Part shown: piece after piece, positions 46,025 to 55,770 of the stretch | Layout of the letters: each line of letters starts with the position of its first letter | Position numbering within the stretch: the first letter of the stretch is position 1 | Origin: a virus | Length of the DNA stretch: 64,000 bases | IMG/VR virus record: IMGVR_UViG_3300042691_027063 | Coordinates: 31,648-95,647 of that record | Reading direction: 5' to 3' (one strand) | The notes under the pieces: model-generated | What the model was told of the DNA's origin: nothing | The model's input: only the letters and a program-made list of their open reading frames with translations | Databases searched by the model: none | Program-made: the position numbers and the translations under genes

Positions 46025-46969
46025 ATGTTTACACGTGCTATGCTTCTTAATGAAGCCGGTGACGCATCATCTGGTGGTGGCGTATCCGAAGAATCTCAAG
46101 CTGACTCCATTGATGAATCTTCAGATGAAGGTTCTGAGATCGAAGCTCAACAAGCAGCCCAAGAAGCTGCTCAGCAACGCAAAATGCTTAAAAAACTTAA
46201 GCTAAAGTTTAATGGTCGCGAAATTGAAGAAGACCTTCCTTTCGAAGTTCCAGAAGAGCACGCAGAATGGCTAGTAAAACAGCGTCAAATGGCTATGCTT
46301 TCTCAGCATAAAGCACAGGAATTGAGCCAATTTGAACACCAAGTTGAGGCTTTTTTGCAAGATTTGAAGACAAATCCAAAGAAGGCTCTGCAAAATCCAG
46401 CAATTGGGATCGATGTTAAGCAACTTGCTGCTGAAATCCTACAAGAAGAGATCGAAAATGCTCAAAAAAGCCCAGAACAGATCGAAAAAGAGCGTTTGGA
46501 GATGCGTCTTAAGGAACTAGAAGAAGAAAGACAGCGAGAAAAAGAAGAAATGGCTCGCCAAGAGCTTGAAAGGCTTACAGAAAGAGAGTTTGAGCGTTAC
46601 GATAACCTAATGTCTAGTGCCCTAGAAGCCTCAGATTTGCCTAAATCTCCATATGTTGTCAAGAAAATGACTGAATATATGATCGAAGCTGTTGAAAATG
46701 GGTTGGATGTTGAACCAAAAGACGTAATTCCTCTAATTCGTGAGGAAATGATGTCTGATGTTCAAGAACTTCTTCGTCAACTCCCTCCAGAAATGATTGA
46801 AAAGCTTCTTGGAAATGACATTATTACAGCTCTTCGTAAGAATCGAGTGTCTGCAGCTAAAAAGCCACCAGTTCCAGTTAAGTCTGCGATTAAGGACGTT
46901 GGGCAGCGTTCTGAGAAGAAGCAAACTGAAGCCAAACCTAAGACAATGAAAGAGTTTTTTGGTTTCTAA
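46025..46969 (+). CDS. Capsid scaffolding protein (314 aa)
   Basis: Start at MFTRAMLLNEAGDASS (AAGGACATTT upstream). Acidic N-terminus, a small GRxIEEDLPFEVPEE block, then a long charged coiled coil (EKERLEMRLKELEEERQREKEEM) and a basic C-terminus (KKPPVPVKS...KPKTMKEFFGF). This is the standard composition of a scaffold, and it directly precedes the major capsid gene. It would be lost from mature heads. Confidence 0.82.
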   Translation: MFTRAMLLNEAGDASSGGGVSEESQADSIDESSDEGSEIEAQQAAQEAAQQRKMLKKLKLKFNGREIEEDLPFEVPEEHAEWLVKQRQMAMLSQHKAQELSQFEHQVEAFLQDLKTNPKKALQNPAIGIDVKQLAAEILQEEIENAQKSPEQIEKERLEMRLKELEEERQREKEEMARQELERLTEREFERYDNLMSSALEASDLPKSPYVVKKMTEYMIEAVENGLDVEPKDVIPLIREEMMSDVQELLRQLPPEMIEKLLGNDIITALRKNRVSAAKKPPVPVKSAIKDVGQRSEKKQTEAKPKTMKEFFGF

Positions 46970-46982
46970 CTTATTGAAATTT

Positions 46983-47012
46983 GGGCGATCCTTGATTTTT
47001 TAAGGGTCGCTC
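46983..47012 (+). terminator. Terminator-like hairpin after the scaffold gene
   Basis: An 11-bp stem (46983-46993 with 47002-47012, a few G-U pairs) with an 8-nt loop, followed by AATAAATTTT. Followed directly by TTAACAACT box 5, so transcription of the capsid gene is probably reset here. Confidence 0.65.
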
Positions 47013-47020
47013 AATAAATT

Positions 47021-47029
47021 TTAACAACT
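47021..47029 (+). promoter_or_regulatory. TTAACAACT box 5, capsid promoter candidate
   Basis: Sits between the scaffold terminator and the capsid gene, 145 nt before the capsid ATG. TAATAT occurs 20 bp after TTAACA. The region 46970-47173 has no gene. Confidence 0.5.
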
Positions 47030-47173
47030 ACCATTGGATAACTCTGTAATATTATGTAGAATTCGGCGATTCTTGATATCCTTAACAGGACTCGATGATA
47101 CCAAGGGGTGGGAAGTAATATGAACGAGATGTCAAAAACAAAAAAAAACAACAAATTTTAAAGGAAATTATTT

Positions 47174-48421
47174 ATGTCAGCTAACAAGTTCTCAACCCCA
47201 GACAATACCGTTGGTAATCTAAACGGTTTTTTCAAAGAAACTTATGCAGATTCTCTACATGAGCTCATTCCTGAAGGTCTTAAACTCGTAAACCTCATCA
47301 AGTTCATCTCTAAAGACAAGCAGGGCGGTAACCTGTTCCACCAGCCAGTTATTCTTGGTATGGAGCACGGTGTAACTTTCGCTTCATCTGACGATGACGC
47401 TTTCAACCTTAACCCAGCTGTTGCCGGTGTTATTAAGGATGCTCAAGTTCGTGGTAACCCAATGGTTATGCGTTCACTCCTTGGTTACGTTGCTGCTTCT
47501 CGTGCTGCTGGTGGCAAGAATGCATTCATGGACGCTACTAAGTATCTCGTAGCTAACATGCTCCGTTCTATGTCTAAGAAGCTAGAAATCCACATGCTCT
47601 ATGGTCAAAAAGGCTATGGCGTTGTTGCTACTGGTGGTGTTTCTGGTTCTCAGATCACAATCGCAACTGCTGAATGGGCTCCTGGTATCTTCGCTGGTGC
47701 TGAAGGTATGCCAATCGAAATCGTTGACGCTGCTGGTACAACTTCTCGTGGTGAATTCACAATCGTTTCTGTAAACATGGAAACTCGAGTTCTTACTCTT
47801 AACTCTTCTGCTGCTACTGCCGGTGTTATCGACACTGACGTTATCTACCACAAGGGTGCTTTCGGTAATGAATTCGCTGGTATCCACAAGATTCTCGAGA
47901 ACACTGGAACACTTTTCAACATCAACGCTGGTACTTACAACCTCTGGAAAGGCAATAGCTATAACGTAGCTGGTGCTCTTAGCTTCCAGAAGCTTTCTAA
48001 GTCTATCACTCGCGCTGTTGAGAAGGGTCTTGACTCTAAAGTAACAGTTCTTGTTAACCCTCGTGGTTGGGCTGACCTCCTTCAAGACCTCGCTGCTCTT
48101 CGTCGTGTTGACAGCTCTTATAGCGCAGCTCAGCTTGAGCAAGGTTCTAAGTCTATCAAGTTCTACTCTCAGAACGGTGACCTCGAAATCGTTCCTTCTA
48201 TCTACGTGAAAGAAGGCTACGCTTACGCTCTCTGTATCGAAGATTGGATGCGTGTTGGTTCTTCTGACATCACATTCAAGCGTCCAGGTCAGGGCGAAGA
48301 GTTCTTCCGTGATCTTGAGAACTCTGCAGCTTACGAGCTCCGTCTTTACACAGACCAAGCTGTATTCTGTATGTCTCCAGGCAAGAACGTTCTTCTTACT
48401 GGAATCGTTAACGTCGCTTAA
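47174..48421 (+). CDS. Major capsid protein (415 aa)
   Basis: MSANKFSTPDNTVGNLNGFFKET opens an HK97-like capsid protein, with LVNLIKFISKDKQGGNLFHQPV and SRAAGGKNAFMDATKYLV, a long axial helix region and a C-terminal KRPGQGEEFFRDLE block. It is framed by its own promoter-like box and a strong terminator. Third positions are far richer in C (AAC, TTC, GAC, ATC, CTC) than the neighbours, which fits very high expression. Confidence 0.9.
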   Translation: MSANKFSTPDNTVGNLNGFFKETYADSLHELIPEGLKLVNLIKFISKDKQGGNLFHQPVILGMEHGVTFASSDDDAFNLNPAVAGVIKDAQVRGNPMVMRSLLGYVAASRAAGGKNAFMDATKYLVANMLRSMSKKLEIHMLYGQKGYGVVATGGVSGSQITIATAEWAPGIFAGAEGMPIEIVDAAGTTSRGEFTIVSVNMETRVLTLNSSAATAGVIDTDVIYHKGAFGNEFAGIHKILENTGTLFNINAGTYNLWKGNSYNVAGALSFQKLSKSITRAVEKGLDSKVTVLVNPRGWADLLQDLAALRRVDSSYSAAQLEQGSKSIKFYSQNGDLEIVPSIYVKEGYAYALCIEDWMRVGSSDITFKRPGQGEEFFRDLENSAAYELRLYTDQAVFCMSPGKNVLLTGIVNVA

Positions 48422-48444
48422 TAAAAATAAGCATTTATCCTTCC

Positions 48445-48472
48445 AAGGGCATCCGTTCTGGATGCCCTTTTT
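48445..48472 (+). terminator. Rho-independent terminator after the capsid gene
   Basis: AAGGGCATCC and GGATGCCCTT form a perfect 10-bp stem with a 5-nt loop, followed by TTTTA. Confidence 0.9.
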
Positions 48473-48520
48473 ATTTTCAATAAATCAATAACTTAGATAT
48501 ATTTTTCTTAAGACTCCTAA

Positions 48521-48529
48521 TTAACAACT
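48521..48529 (+). promoter_or_regulatory. TTAACAACT box 6
   Basis: After the capsid terminator and 32 nt before the start of 48561-49061. Confidence 0.45.
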
Positions 48530-48560
48530 GTATGTGTAAACTCTTGTCTTTCGGAGCAAT

Positions 48561-49061
48561 ATGCCAAGAATTATCATTAAGGGAACAGAAATACAGTTTC
48601 CCAATAGCGCAGCTTCCCCGAACTGGGCTCCTTCAGTTATTGAAGCTGTCGAAGCTTTGGCGGATGCCGTTAACTCAGTTACAGCAACTTACGACGTTCC
48701 TCCTCAAGCTCAGAATATCGATGCCAATAACTCTTCAACAAATGTCGATCTAAATAATCTGTCTTTTCCAAGCTCAGATGTTAGAGCAGCAACCATTTAT
48801 TATACAGTTTATCGTAAAACTGACCCTTCTGGACCGCCAGATGCTCAGGAAGTTTCTGAAGCTGGAACCCTAGAAATTTGTTTCAATGCTTCCCGTCCAA
48901 TTACAGAGAAATGGGAGATGGTTAGAAGCTTTCAAGGTGATGCTAAGATTAGCTTTGACATTACAGACAACGGACAAATTAGATTTTCTACAACAGCTTT
49001 GAGCGGTATTAATCATATTGGAATTGTTTCGTACCGGGCTATAAGTATTTTAAATTCTTAA
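48561..49061 (+). CDS. Fibre or head decoration protein with the shared C-terminal domain (166 aa)
   Basis: MPRIIIKGTEIQFPNSAAS start; the last 110 residues have the pattern RAATIYYTVYRKTD...FDITDNGQIRFSTTALSG, which also ends 49077-50513 and 56890-62034. It probably forms a trimeric head or tip domain. Preceded by TTTCGGAGC. Confidence 0.65.
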   Translation: MPRIIIKGTEIQFPNSAASPNWAPSVIEAVEALADAVNSVTATYDVPPQAQNIDANNSSTNVDLNNLSFPSSDVRAATIYYTVYRKTDPSGPPDAQEVSEAGTLEICFNASRPITEKWEMVRSFQGDAKISFDITDNGQIRFSTTALSGINHIGIVSYRAISILNS

Positions 49062-49076
49062 AAATAGGAATATATA

Positions 49077-50513
49077 ATGGCATTTTCATTTAAAAAGTTT
49101 CTACAAGGTCTTAATATTGTTCCTAAGTCTACATCAACTGCGGACTCTAAAGGTGATCTTGAAGTAATCGACTCTAGTGGTAAGTTACAATACCACAATG
49201 GTTCCACTGCTTCTCCAGTTGTGACAGAAGACCACACAGCTACGATCATTAATAAAACGATCGATGCGGATGATAACACAATTACTGACTTAGTGGTAGA
49301 TAACCTTAAGTCTGGGGTTCTAAATACCTCAACGACTCTAGCTGGAGCAACTGATACTCAGCTTCCTTCGGCTCTTGCAATTAAAACGTATGTAGATGAT
49401 AAGATTGCTGGTCAAAACGATGCATCTGAAATTACTTTCACTCCTTCTGGAACAATTGTTGCTACAAATGTTCAAGATGCAATTGAAGAGCTAGATACCG
49501 ATCTTTCCAATTTAGGAGATGATTTCGGTATCCATGTTCTTGATACTTCAGCTCACGGAACAACCGGGGATGTTGTTGGTACTACAGACACACAAACTCT
49601 AACAAATAAGACAATTCAGGGTGCTGATATTCAAGACCCGGTTCGTTCTGATGTTAAGAAAGGAACTCGTTCTGCTCTCGAGACATATGCTCTTACCGCA
49701 ACGAACGGACAAATTGTATTCGCCACAGATGAAAAACAAATGTATCAAGTGGTCGATGCCGAGCTTGTCCCAATCGGTGGTGCTGGTATTGTCAAAATCA
49801 CAGCCGGGGAAAATCTCGCTGTAAATGATCTAGTTTATATCTCTTCTGGAACTGGAAATGATTCTGGTCGTACAGCTGGAAGAGTTTATAAAGCAGATGC
49901 TTCTAACGATGATCGAATCGATGTTATCGGATTTGTTACGAAAGTAGTTACAGCTGGTAGCATTGCTGAAATCCAAGTCTCTGGTATTATGAAGGGCTTC
50001 TCTGGGTTGACCTCTGGAAAGCTTTATTATGCTTCTACAACGCCAGGAGCAATTTCTTTAACTCCTCCTAGCTTAAACGGACAATGGATTGTTTCAATCG
50101 GTATTGCTTCCTCTGCATCCGAAATCGTAATTAATCCAGCAGCTTCTGCCGGTGCTATCTATATTACAGATACTGAAACTATTTTTACTATTGCAAATAA
50201 CCAGTCAAGTGCAGCTAATATCACTGGACTTTTGATTGATCCAATTGCTACGAGATCGTTTGTAATTGATTACGCGATTTATCGACAAACAGACACGGGT
50301 GGATCAGCAGTTGCACAAGCCGGACAACTCCGTGGAGTATATAATACACAAGCAACAACGTGGTTTATGTCTGATGATTATTCAGGACAAAATTCTGGAG
50401 TTGTTTTCAGCATTCAGCCTTCTGGACAAATTCGCTATACGTCCAGTAACATTGCTGGTGCTAATTACACTGGCTCACTTAAATACAATATTCGCAAAAC
50501 ATTTGGAGTATAA
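49077..50513 (+). CDS. Tail fibre protein (478 aa)
   Basis: Starts MAFSFKKFLQGLNIVPK. Typical fibre repeats are present: TITDLVVDNLKSGVLN, LPSALAIKTYVDDKIAG, IVATNVQDAIEELDTDL and TDTQTLTNKTIQGAD. The C-terminal domain (FTIANNQSSAANITGLLID...FSIQPSGQIRYTSSNIAG) is shared with 48561-49061 and 56890-62034 and could be the host-contacting tip. Trimeric by family analogy. Confidence 0.78.
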   Translation: MAFSFKKFLQGLNIVPKSTSTADSKGDLEVIDSSGKLQYHNGSTASPVVTEDHTATIINKTIDADDNTITDLVVDNLKSGVLNTSTTLAGATDTQLPSALAIKTYVDDKIAGQNDASEITFTPSGTIVATNVQDAIEELDTDLSNLGDDFGIHVLDTSAHGTTGDVVGTTDTQTLTNKTIQGADIQDPVRSDVKKGTRSALETYALTATNGQIVFATDEKQMYQVVDAELVPIGGAGIVKITAGENLAVNDLVYISSGTGNDSGRTAGRVYKADASNDDRIDVIGFVTKVVTAGSIAEIQVSGIMKGFSGLTSGKLYYASTTPGAISLTPPSLNGQWIVSIGIASSASEIVINPAASAGAIYITDTETIFTIANNQSSAANITGLLIDPIATRSFVIDYAIYRQTDTGGSAVAQAGQLRGVYNTQATTWFMSDDYSGQNSGVVFSIQPSGQIRYTSSNIAGANYTGSLKYNIRKTFGV

Positions 50514-50516
50514 CAT

Positions 50517-51095
50517 ATGCCTTTAAAGAATGGTAGAACTACTGCAGCATTGCAAACAATCCTTGTTGGGTCTGTAATCCCGGCTGGCACTATCGCTCCA
50601 TTTGGTGGAGGAACTGTTCCAGATGGATGGCTACTTTGCGATGGAGCTACAGTTAGTCGCTCTACATATGCAAATCTTTTTGCAGCCATTGGCACTCTGC
50701 ATGGTCAAGGAGATGGCTCGACAACTTTCCACCTTCCAGATTATAGAGGTCGATTCCTTCGTGGCGCAGATAATATGGGTACAGGGGCTGCTGGTCGTGA
50801 TCCAGATGCCGGTACTCGCACAGCTCCAAACACAGGAGGGGCTACAGGGTCTGGAGTTGGGTCTGTACAAGGTGGGGCAAATGCTTCACATACTCACCCA
50901 CAAAACACAGGATTCAACTCCAGTCAAGTTAGACCCCAAGTTGGTGTTAGCGGTCAAGGACCGTCAACCAGTGGTTTCTGGATAGCTTCGGGAGCACAAG
51001 CTACTACATCGAATCGAGTATTGACAGATGCAACAGGAGACTCAACAGAATCTCGTCCACAAAACGCTAACGTAGAATACATCATTAAGGTATAA
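50517..51095 (+). CDS. Tail collar-domain fibre protein (192 aa)
   Basis: Tail-collar (PF07484-type) signature: PFGGGTVPDGWLLCDGATVSRSTYANLFAAIG and FHLPDYRGRFLRGAD. Gly/Thr-rich centre and ASHTHPQNTG typical of fibre tips. Probably a short tail fibre or tip subunit binding the host surface. Confidence 0.83.
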   Translation: MPLKNGRTTAALQTILVGSVIPAGTIAPFGGGTVPDGWLLCDGATVSRSTYANLFAAIGTLHGQGDGSTTFHLPDYRGRFLRGADNMGTGAAGRDPDAGTRTAPNTGGATGSGVGSVQGGANASHTHPQNTGFNSSQVRPQVGVSGQGPSTSGFWIASGAQATTSNRVLTDATGDSTESRPQNANVEYIIKV

Positions 51096-51097
51096 CA

Positions 51098-51310
51098 ATG
51101 AAAATTATTGAAGTATCGACCCAATCTGAGATTTCGTCTAAACAAGAAGAACTTTCTACTAAAGTTGCAGCATACCAAGCCGCACAAGCTCACCAGCTGG
51201 AGAATGGCGGTCCCGGTCCTGTAGCTGATTACGACATCATGGAAATTGTAAATGAACATAATGGAGAATTTCAAGTTGTAGCAAAACAACAAGAAGAACC
51301 AGTAGAATAA
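51098..51310 (+). CDS. Small fibre-region protein (70 aa)
   Basis: MKIIEVSTQSEISSKQEELS, helical and acidic; 3 bp after the collar protein. Might be a fibre assembly chaperone. Not recognised. Confidence 0.5.
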   Translation: MKIIEVSTQSEISSKQEELSTKVAAYQAAQAHQLENGGPGPVADYDIMEIVNEHNGEFQVVAKQQEEPVE

Positions 51311-51315
51311 CAACT
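51307..51315 (+). promoter_or_regulatory. Box 7 (ATAACAACT variant)
   Basis: 8 of 9 matches to the TTAACAACT box, 36 nt before the start of the 1357-residue fibre gene. It is followed by TATATAATAC. Confidence 0.4.
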
Positions 51316-51350
51316 TAATATATAATACATAAAATGGAGAATGAAATTTT

Positions 51351-54300
51351 ATGAGTAATTTTTTTCGTGTACGTAACGGATTAAATCTATCCCCGGTCGA
51401 TCTAACAACTCTCACAAGTCCTCAAGCTGGCGATCTTGCTTGCGACATCAACGACAGCAATAAGATTAAGCGATATGACGCTAACCTTTTAAGCTGGACA
51501 GAAGTTGGCTCTGGAGGCGTTGGCAACATAGATGCACTGCTTACTCAAAACTTTGACAGCGCAGCACTTTCTCAATTCACTCAAACAGGACTTGCTCTTG
51601 TTACAAGCAATACCCTTAATGGCTCTCAAACTGCTCGCTTAATTCATCAATCTGGCTCTCCCCAGTCTTTCAAGCAAGTAATTTCTGTTGACCGCAAATA
51701 TCGCTCACAGCTTATGCAGCTTAGCTTATTGCTGCAATCTTCTGCTCCACAGGGCGATGTCACACTTAATATTTTCGATGAAACTAATGCTGTTAACATT
51801 GTAGCCTCTGAGCAGCTCACAACGGGCTCACAAGCTATTTCTGGACTTGCGACTACCAATCTATCACCTACCATTTCAGGCTTCACTAACGCTGTTATAA
51901 ACACGCTGAAAGTAGGCGAGCGAGTTACTGGCTCTGGCATTCCAACTGGCTCAATCATTAATTCTATCAATGCTACAGCTCTAACTGTAACCATTTCACA
52001 AAATGCTACAGCCACAGCTTCTGGATTAACGTTAAACTTCTCTGAGCTTCCAGCTCGTCAAGTAGTTAGCTTTGTAATTCCTGCGTCTTGCGCAAGCCTT
52101 TCATACACAATAACGGCATTGGCTGAAGCTGGACTTCCTGAAACTTACGTAGATGATGTTGTAATTGAGCTTGCTGAGACAGCTCTTCTTGAAACCTCTG
52201 TTGAGGTTCCAGTAGTTACTGCTTGGCAGGGTTATACTCCGACATTCCAAGGCTTCGGTACTCCGACGAACGTAGAGTTTGAGTGGAGACAAGTTGGGGA
52301 GAATGTTGAGATTAGGGGTAAGTTTACTTCTGGCACACCTACAGCAGTTGAAGCTCGTGTAGGACTTCCGGCAGGATTAACTTCAGCAGGAACTTCGTTA
52401 ATTCCAAGTATTCAAGTTATCGGAGGTTCGTCTACTACATACTCTTCTACTCTGTATTTTTCTAATACTACATTAATAGAACCTTCGGTCACATATTTAA
52501 CGTTTGGAGTTCAAACTAGTACTACAGGAAGTTTGAGTAAGGCAACAGGTACGGCGGTAGCTGTAACGTCTACTCAAGTTTCACTCTTCGCATCAGTCCC
52601 ATGCGCGGGACTTTCCGCAACGCAAGTTAAGGAAATCCCGCTTACTCAGAGTGGGCTTGTGCAGGAAGCTGATAGTTATTTATATATAACAGGAAACGCT
52701 GGACAAGCAATTACAGCGAATGTAACAAATATTCCTTTTAGTACAGTGCAACAATCTGTTGGTGATGCTTTTTCTTGGAATGGGTCACAACTGACTGTAT
52801 TTAAAACAGGAGTCTATAGCATTCTTGGTGTTGTAGTTGCTACGGGAAACCTCTCTAACAGAATTCAGTTATTTAAAAATGGCGTAGCAAATATTTTAAT
52901 ATCACCATATACAACAACATCCATTCACTATGGGGAATGTTCAATCTACTTATCTGCTGGTGATGTTGTATCTCTTAGATTTCCTGACTCTAATACAACT
53001 TTAGTGAATAGTGTTGCGCATAACTTTAGTGCGACTTATCAAGGCTCCCTCAAGCAAGTCAACGTCATCGCCAATCAAAAAGCGACGATTCCAACTTCCG
53101 AGCTGAGATTTGAAGGTGCTTCTAACAGGGGTACAGGTTCTGAATCTACAATCGTACAGTTCACTACTCAAACTCGTTTGCGTGGAGACGCTTTTAGCAT
53201 CCTAAGCACCACTACCGAAGGCACTGCGATTACTATGCTTAAGGCTGGTAGATTGAACATTTCTAGTAACTTGGTACTTCCTAGTGCTCAGACAATTGCT
53301 ATTAGCCGAAATCAACAAAATAGAACAGCCTTCCCTTCTGGTTCGGAAGTTTTAAGTGCTACAGATGTTACAGCGGCTGGTATTAGAGGTCAAGTTTCTT
53401 GGTCTGGTGATGTCAATGTTGGTGATGTAATTCGTATTTACGCAGGAACTACCCCAACTGCAAACGGATCAAACCAGCTCAACCTCAGCTTCCAAGAGCA
53501 ATCAGTACAAGTGTCAGTATCCAACGTATTGCCGCAGTTTAGCGAAAGCGACTCAAGTGTTCGCGTAGATACTGCAAATGGATACGGCTCAACTGGTACA
53601 CGCATTCGTAGGTTCAGCAATGTGCGCGACAATATAGGCGCGGATATTGTATATGCGGATAGTGCTACTGCCGGATCAAGCTTTACTATTGTAACAAGTG
53701 GAATATACTCTGTAAGCTACAGTGATATTTTTACAGCATCTATACTATTTGGTATATCTAAAAACGCATCATCTTTAACAGCTGACGTACAGTCTTTATC
53801 TGCTACAGAAAGATTGGCAAATAACACTTCAGTAGCTAATTCGGTCGCTAACGTGGCATGGGAAGGGTACTTAGTTGCTGGGGATGTAATTCGTGCTCAC
53901 TCTAATGTAGGCACTCAAGTAAATCCAGAGCTAGCATCTTTCACAATCTCGAAAGTAGGAAAGCCTAACGTAACTGGGGTGAATGTCACTCCTTTTGTGA
54001 ATGTGCCACAGCCGGAGAGTCAAGTAGCTTATATGCTTAATACTTCAGGGTTTACAAATGCTGACATAACAGGAACATTAACGTCCTTATATGGTAACGG
54101 TATATTCTCATACGACAGCACTACTGGCGTTTACACAATACTTAAAGCATGTACGGTGTTTGCAACATACGGGTCTAGGTCTAACGGAGCAAGTTACACA
54201 GCGCCAGCAATAATCATAAATGGATCAGTTGTTGCAATAGCAGATTCTGTAGCAGCTTCATCGTATACAATATCAGTATCTCATAACTTTAGAGCATTAC

Positions 54301-55424
54301 CCGGAGATCAGTTAAAATTTAAGAACAGTTCAATTGTTTCTTCTATTAACCACAGAATAAGCGTTACAGCAACGGCACTCTCCGATCAAATCCTAACAGC
54401 ACCTGAAACCTTCAGTACAGACACAGCAGCTTTGCAATACGCGCCGTCAAGTCTATATAACTTGACAACGCTTAGCAATGCTCCTGTAGGCACTTACATC
54501 ACATTCACTTACGCAGCGAATACGAATACGAGAACGCAGACAACGACAAGACCTACGCAAACTGATGCGGATATGAATGCTAATGGTATGTTGATTTATA
54601 CCAGAGTGTACGCTTCTCCTAGTACGGCTGCTCAACCATCAACAATTGCAATTCAGATTGGTAAAGGTTTAAAGGGTAAAACTATAGACTTATACAAAAA
54701 TTCAGGAAAAGCAATAGCCGGAAACCCTGATCTTTTTGCATCAGGTGGAAATAACGACCAGTATGGATTATATTTTAAAGACTACAATGAAGTAACTGGA
54801 GTGCTTTTATTAGACGCAGGATTTCTCAGATATGCTACAGCGACAACAAACCAATTTTGGTTTTCAGACACTACCGTACAAGCTTCAGGCTACCTCGTAA
54901 TTAATGCGAGCAAATCGCCCGCATTGACAGGCGTTCCTTTGCTTCAGCCTAGAATTGCAACGCTAAGCGATGTTAAAGCTAATGGTACTGCTGGTGGAAC
55001 TGCAACGGCTGGTTCTTATCAAACAAGAACTTTGAATACACTTTCAGATCCAAGTGGTATTGTTACAAGCTTAGCTAGTAACCAGTTCGTGTTACCTGCT
55101 GGAGAATACTATATTGAAGCAAATGCCCCGGCGGTGAGTGCAAACTCAGTTGATGTAAACCTACACAAAGCAAAATTGCGAAATATTACAGACAGTGTAG
55201 ACTCAATAATGGGAACCTCTTCACTTTCTGACTCATCATCAGCTCCATCTAATGGTTCTTCAACTTGTTCTTATATTGCTGGTGTAATAAGTATTAGTTC
55301 TGCTAAAACATTTGAAATACAACATAGAACATCAACTACAGCCGCAACAACTGGATTTGGAATACCCGCTGCTTTTGGGGATAACGAAGTTTATACTGTT
55401 GTTAAAATTCAAAAAATTAAATAA
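51351..55424 (+). CDS. Very large tail fibre/adhesin (1357 aa)
   Basis: MSNFFRVRNGLNLSPVDL opens a beta-rich protein, Ser/Thr/Ala-rich and almost free of Cys. The central half carries four or more jelly-roll-like units, each about 130-150 residues and with a TxxSIxxxGxYxI-like strand (FKTGVYSILGVV, MLKAGRLNISSN, VTSGIYSVSYSD, ILKACTVFATYG) followed by an AGDVVSLRF/VGDVIRIYAG-type strand. These match C1q-like adhesin domains in arrangement. Receptor binding or virion decoration is likely. Confidence 0.75.
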   Translation: MSNFFRVRNGLNLSPVDLTTLTSPQAGDLACDINDSNKIKRYDANLLSWTEVGSGGVGNIDALLTQNFDSAALSQFTQTGLALVTSNTLNGSQTARLIHQSGSPQSFKQVISVDRKYRSQLMQLSLLLQSSAPQGDVTLNIFDETNAVNIVASEQLTTGSQAISGLATTNLSPTISGFTNAVINTLKVGERVTGSGIPTGSIINSINATALTVTISQNATATASGLTLNFSELPARQVVSFVIPASCASLSYTITALAEAGLPETYVDDVVIELAETALLETSVEVPVVTAWQGYTPTFQGFGTPTNVEFEWRQVGENVEIRGKFTSGTPTAVEARVGLPAGLTSAGTSLIPSIQVIGGSSTTYSSTLYFSNTTLIEPSVTYLTFGVQTSTTGSLSKATGTAVAVTSTQVSLFASVPCAGLSATQVKEIPLTQSGLVQEADSYLYITGNAGQAITANVTNIPFSTVQQSVGDAFSWNGSQLTVFKTGVYSILGVVVATGNLSNRIQLFKNGVANILISPYTTTSIHYGECSIYLSAGDVVSLRFPDSNTTLVNSVAHNFSATYQGSLKQVNVIANQKATIPTSELRFEGASNRGTGSESTIVQFTTQTRLRGDAFSILSTTTEGTAITMLKAGRLNISSNLVLPSAQTIAISRNQQNRTAFPSGSEVLSATDVTAAGIRGQVSWSGDVNVGDVIRIYAGTTPTANGSNQLNLSFQEQSVQVSVSNVLPQFSESDSSVRVDTANGYGSTGTRIRRFSNVRDNIGADIVYADSATAGSSFTIVTSGIYSVSYSDIFTASILFGISKNASSLTADVQSLSATERLANNTSVANSVANVAWEGYLVAGDVIRAHSNVGTQVNPELASFTISKVGKPNVTGVNVTPFVNVPQPESQVAYMLNTSGFTNADITGTLTSLYGNGIFSYDSTTGVYTILKACTVFATYGSRSNGASYTAPAIIINGSVVAIADSVAASSYTISVSHNFRALPGDQLKFKNSSIVSSINHRISVTATALSDQILTAPETFSTDTAALQYAPSSLYNLTTLSNAPVGTYITFTYAANTNTRTQTTTRPTQTDADMNANGMLIYTRVYASPSTAAQPSTIAIQIGKGLKGKTIDLYKNSGKAIAGNPDLFASGGNNDQYGLYFKDYNEVTGVLLLDAGFLRYATATTNQFWFSDTTVQASGYLVINASKSPALTGVPLLQPRIATLSDVKANGTAGGTATAGSYQTRTLNTLSDPSGIVTSLASNQFVLPAGEYYIEANAPAVSANSVDVNLHKAKLRNITDSVDSIMGTSSLSDSSSAPSNGSSTCSYIAGVISISSAKTFEIQHRTSTTAATTGFGIPAAFGDNEVYTVVKIQKIK

Positions 55425-55433
55425 GGAATTAGT

Positions 55434-55760
55434 ATGAGCGAAGAAATTAAACAAGATATTGAAGCAGAATTTGTGGTTGTGTCGGAGGAAACTCCGGCAC
55501 TAGCCGAAGAGATTGTTATAGAACCAGTGCCAGAGCCTGTTTTAGAGTCTGTGCCAGAGCTTCCAAAGCTTTCGGACATCGCTCTTGCTGTAGGCTTGTT
55601 TTTGCAAGACAAGCAAGAACTTTTAGAGGCTGGAGATAACTGGAATCCGGCTTTGTTGGAAGCTGGAGATCAGTCGGGTTGGAGATTTAAGAATATTCCA
55701 TGCCCAAGTTTAGAAGAGTTACAAGCTTTATTACAAGCTCAGGAACCTTCTCAGGAATAA
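55434..55760 (+). CDS. Small acidic protein (108 aa)
   Basis: MSEEIKQDIEAEFVVVSEE, strongly acidic N-half with repeated EPVPEPVLESVPEL, then LLEAGDNWNPALLEAGDQSGW. Located between two fibre genes, so a fibre accessory is likely. Not recognised. Confidence 0.5.
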   Translation: MSEEIKQDIEAEFVVVSEETPALAEEIVIEPVPEPVLESVPELPKLSDIALAVGLFLQDKQELLEAGDNWNPALLEAGDQSGWRFKNIPCPSLEELQALLQAQEPSQE

Positions 55761-55770
55761 GGATTAATTC

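Noticed and set aside
47582-48358. Long antisense ORF of 258 codons on the minus strand within the capsid gene
   Set aside because: It mirrors the capsid gene's codon bias, has no ribosome-binding site, and its product is Thr/Ser/Val-rich without motif.
51647-52015. 122-codon minus-strand ORF inside the large fibre gene
   Set aside because: It is a shadow of the alternating codons of the fibre gene; no start context.
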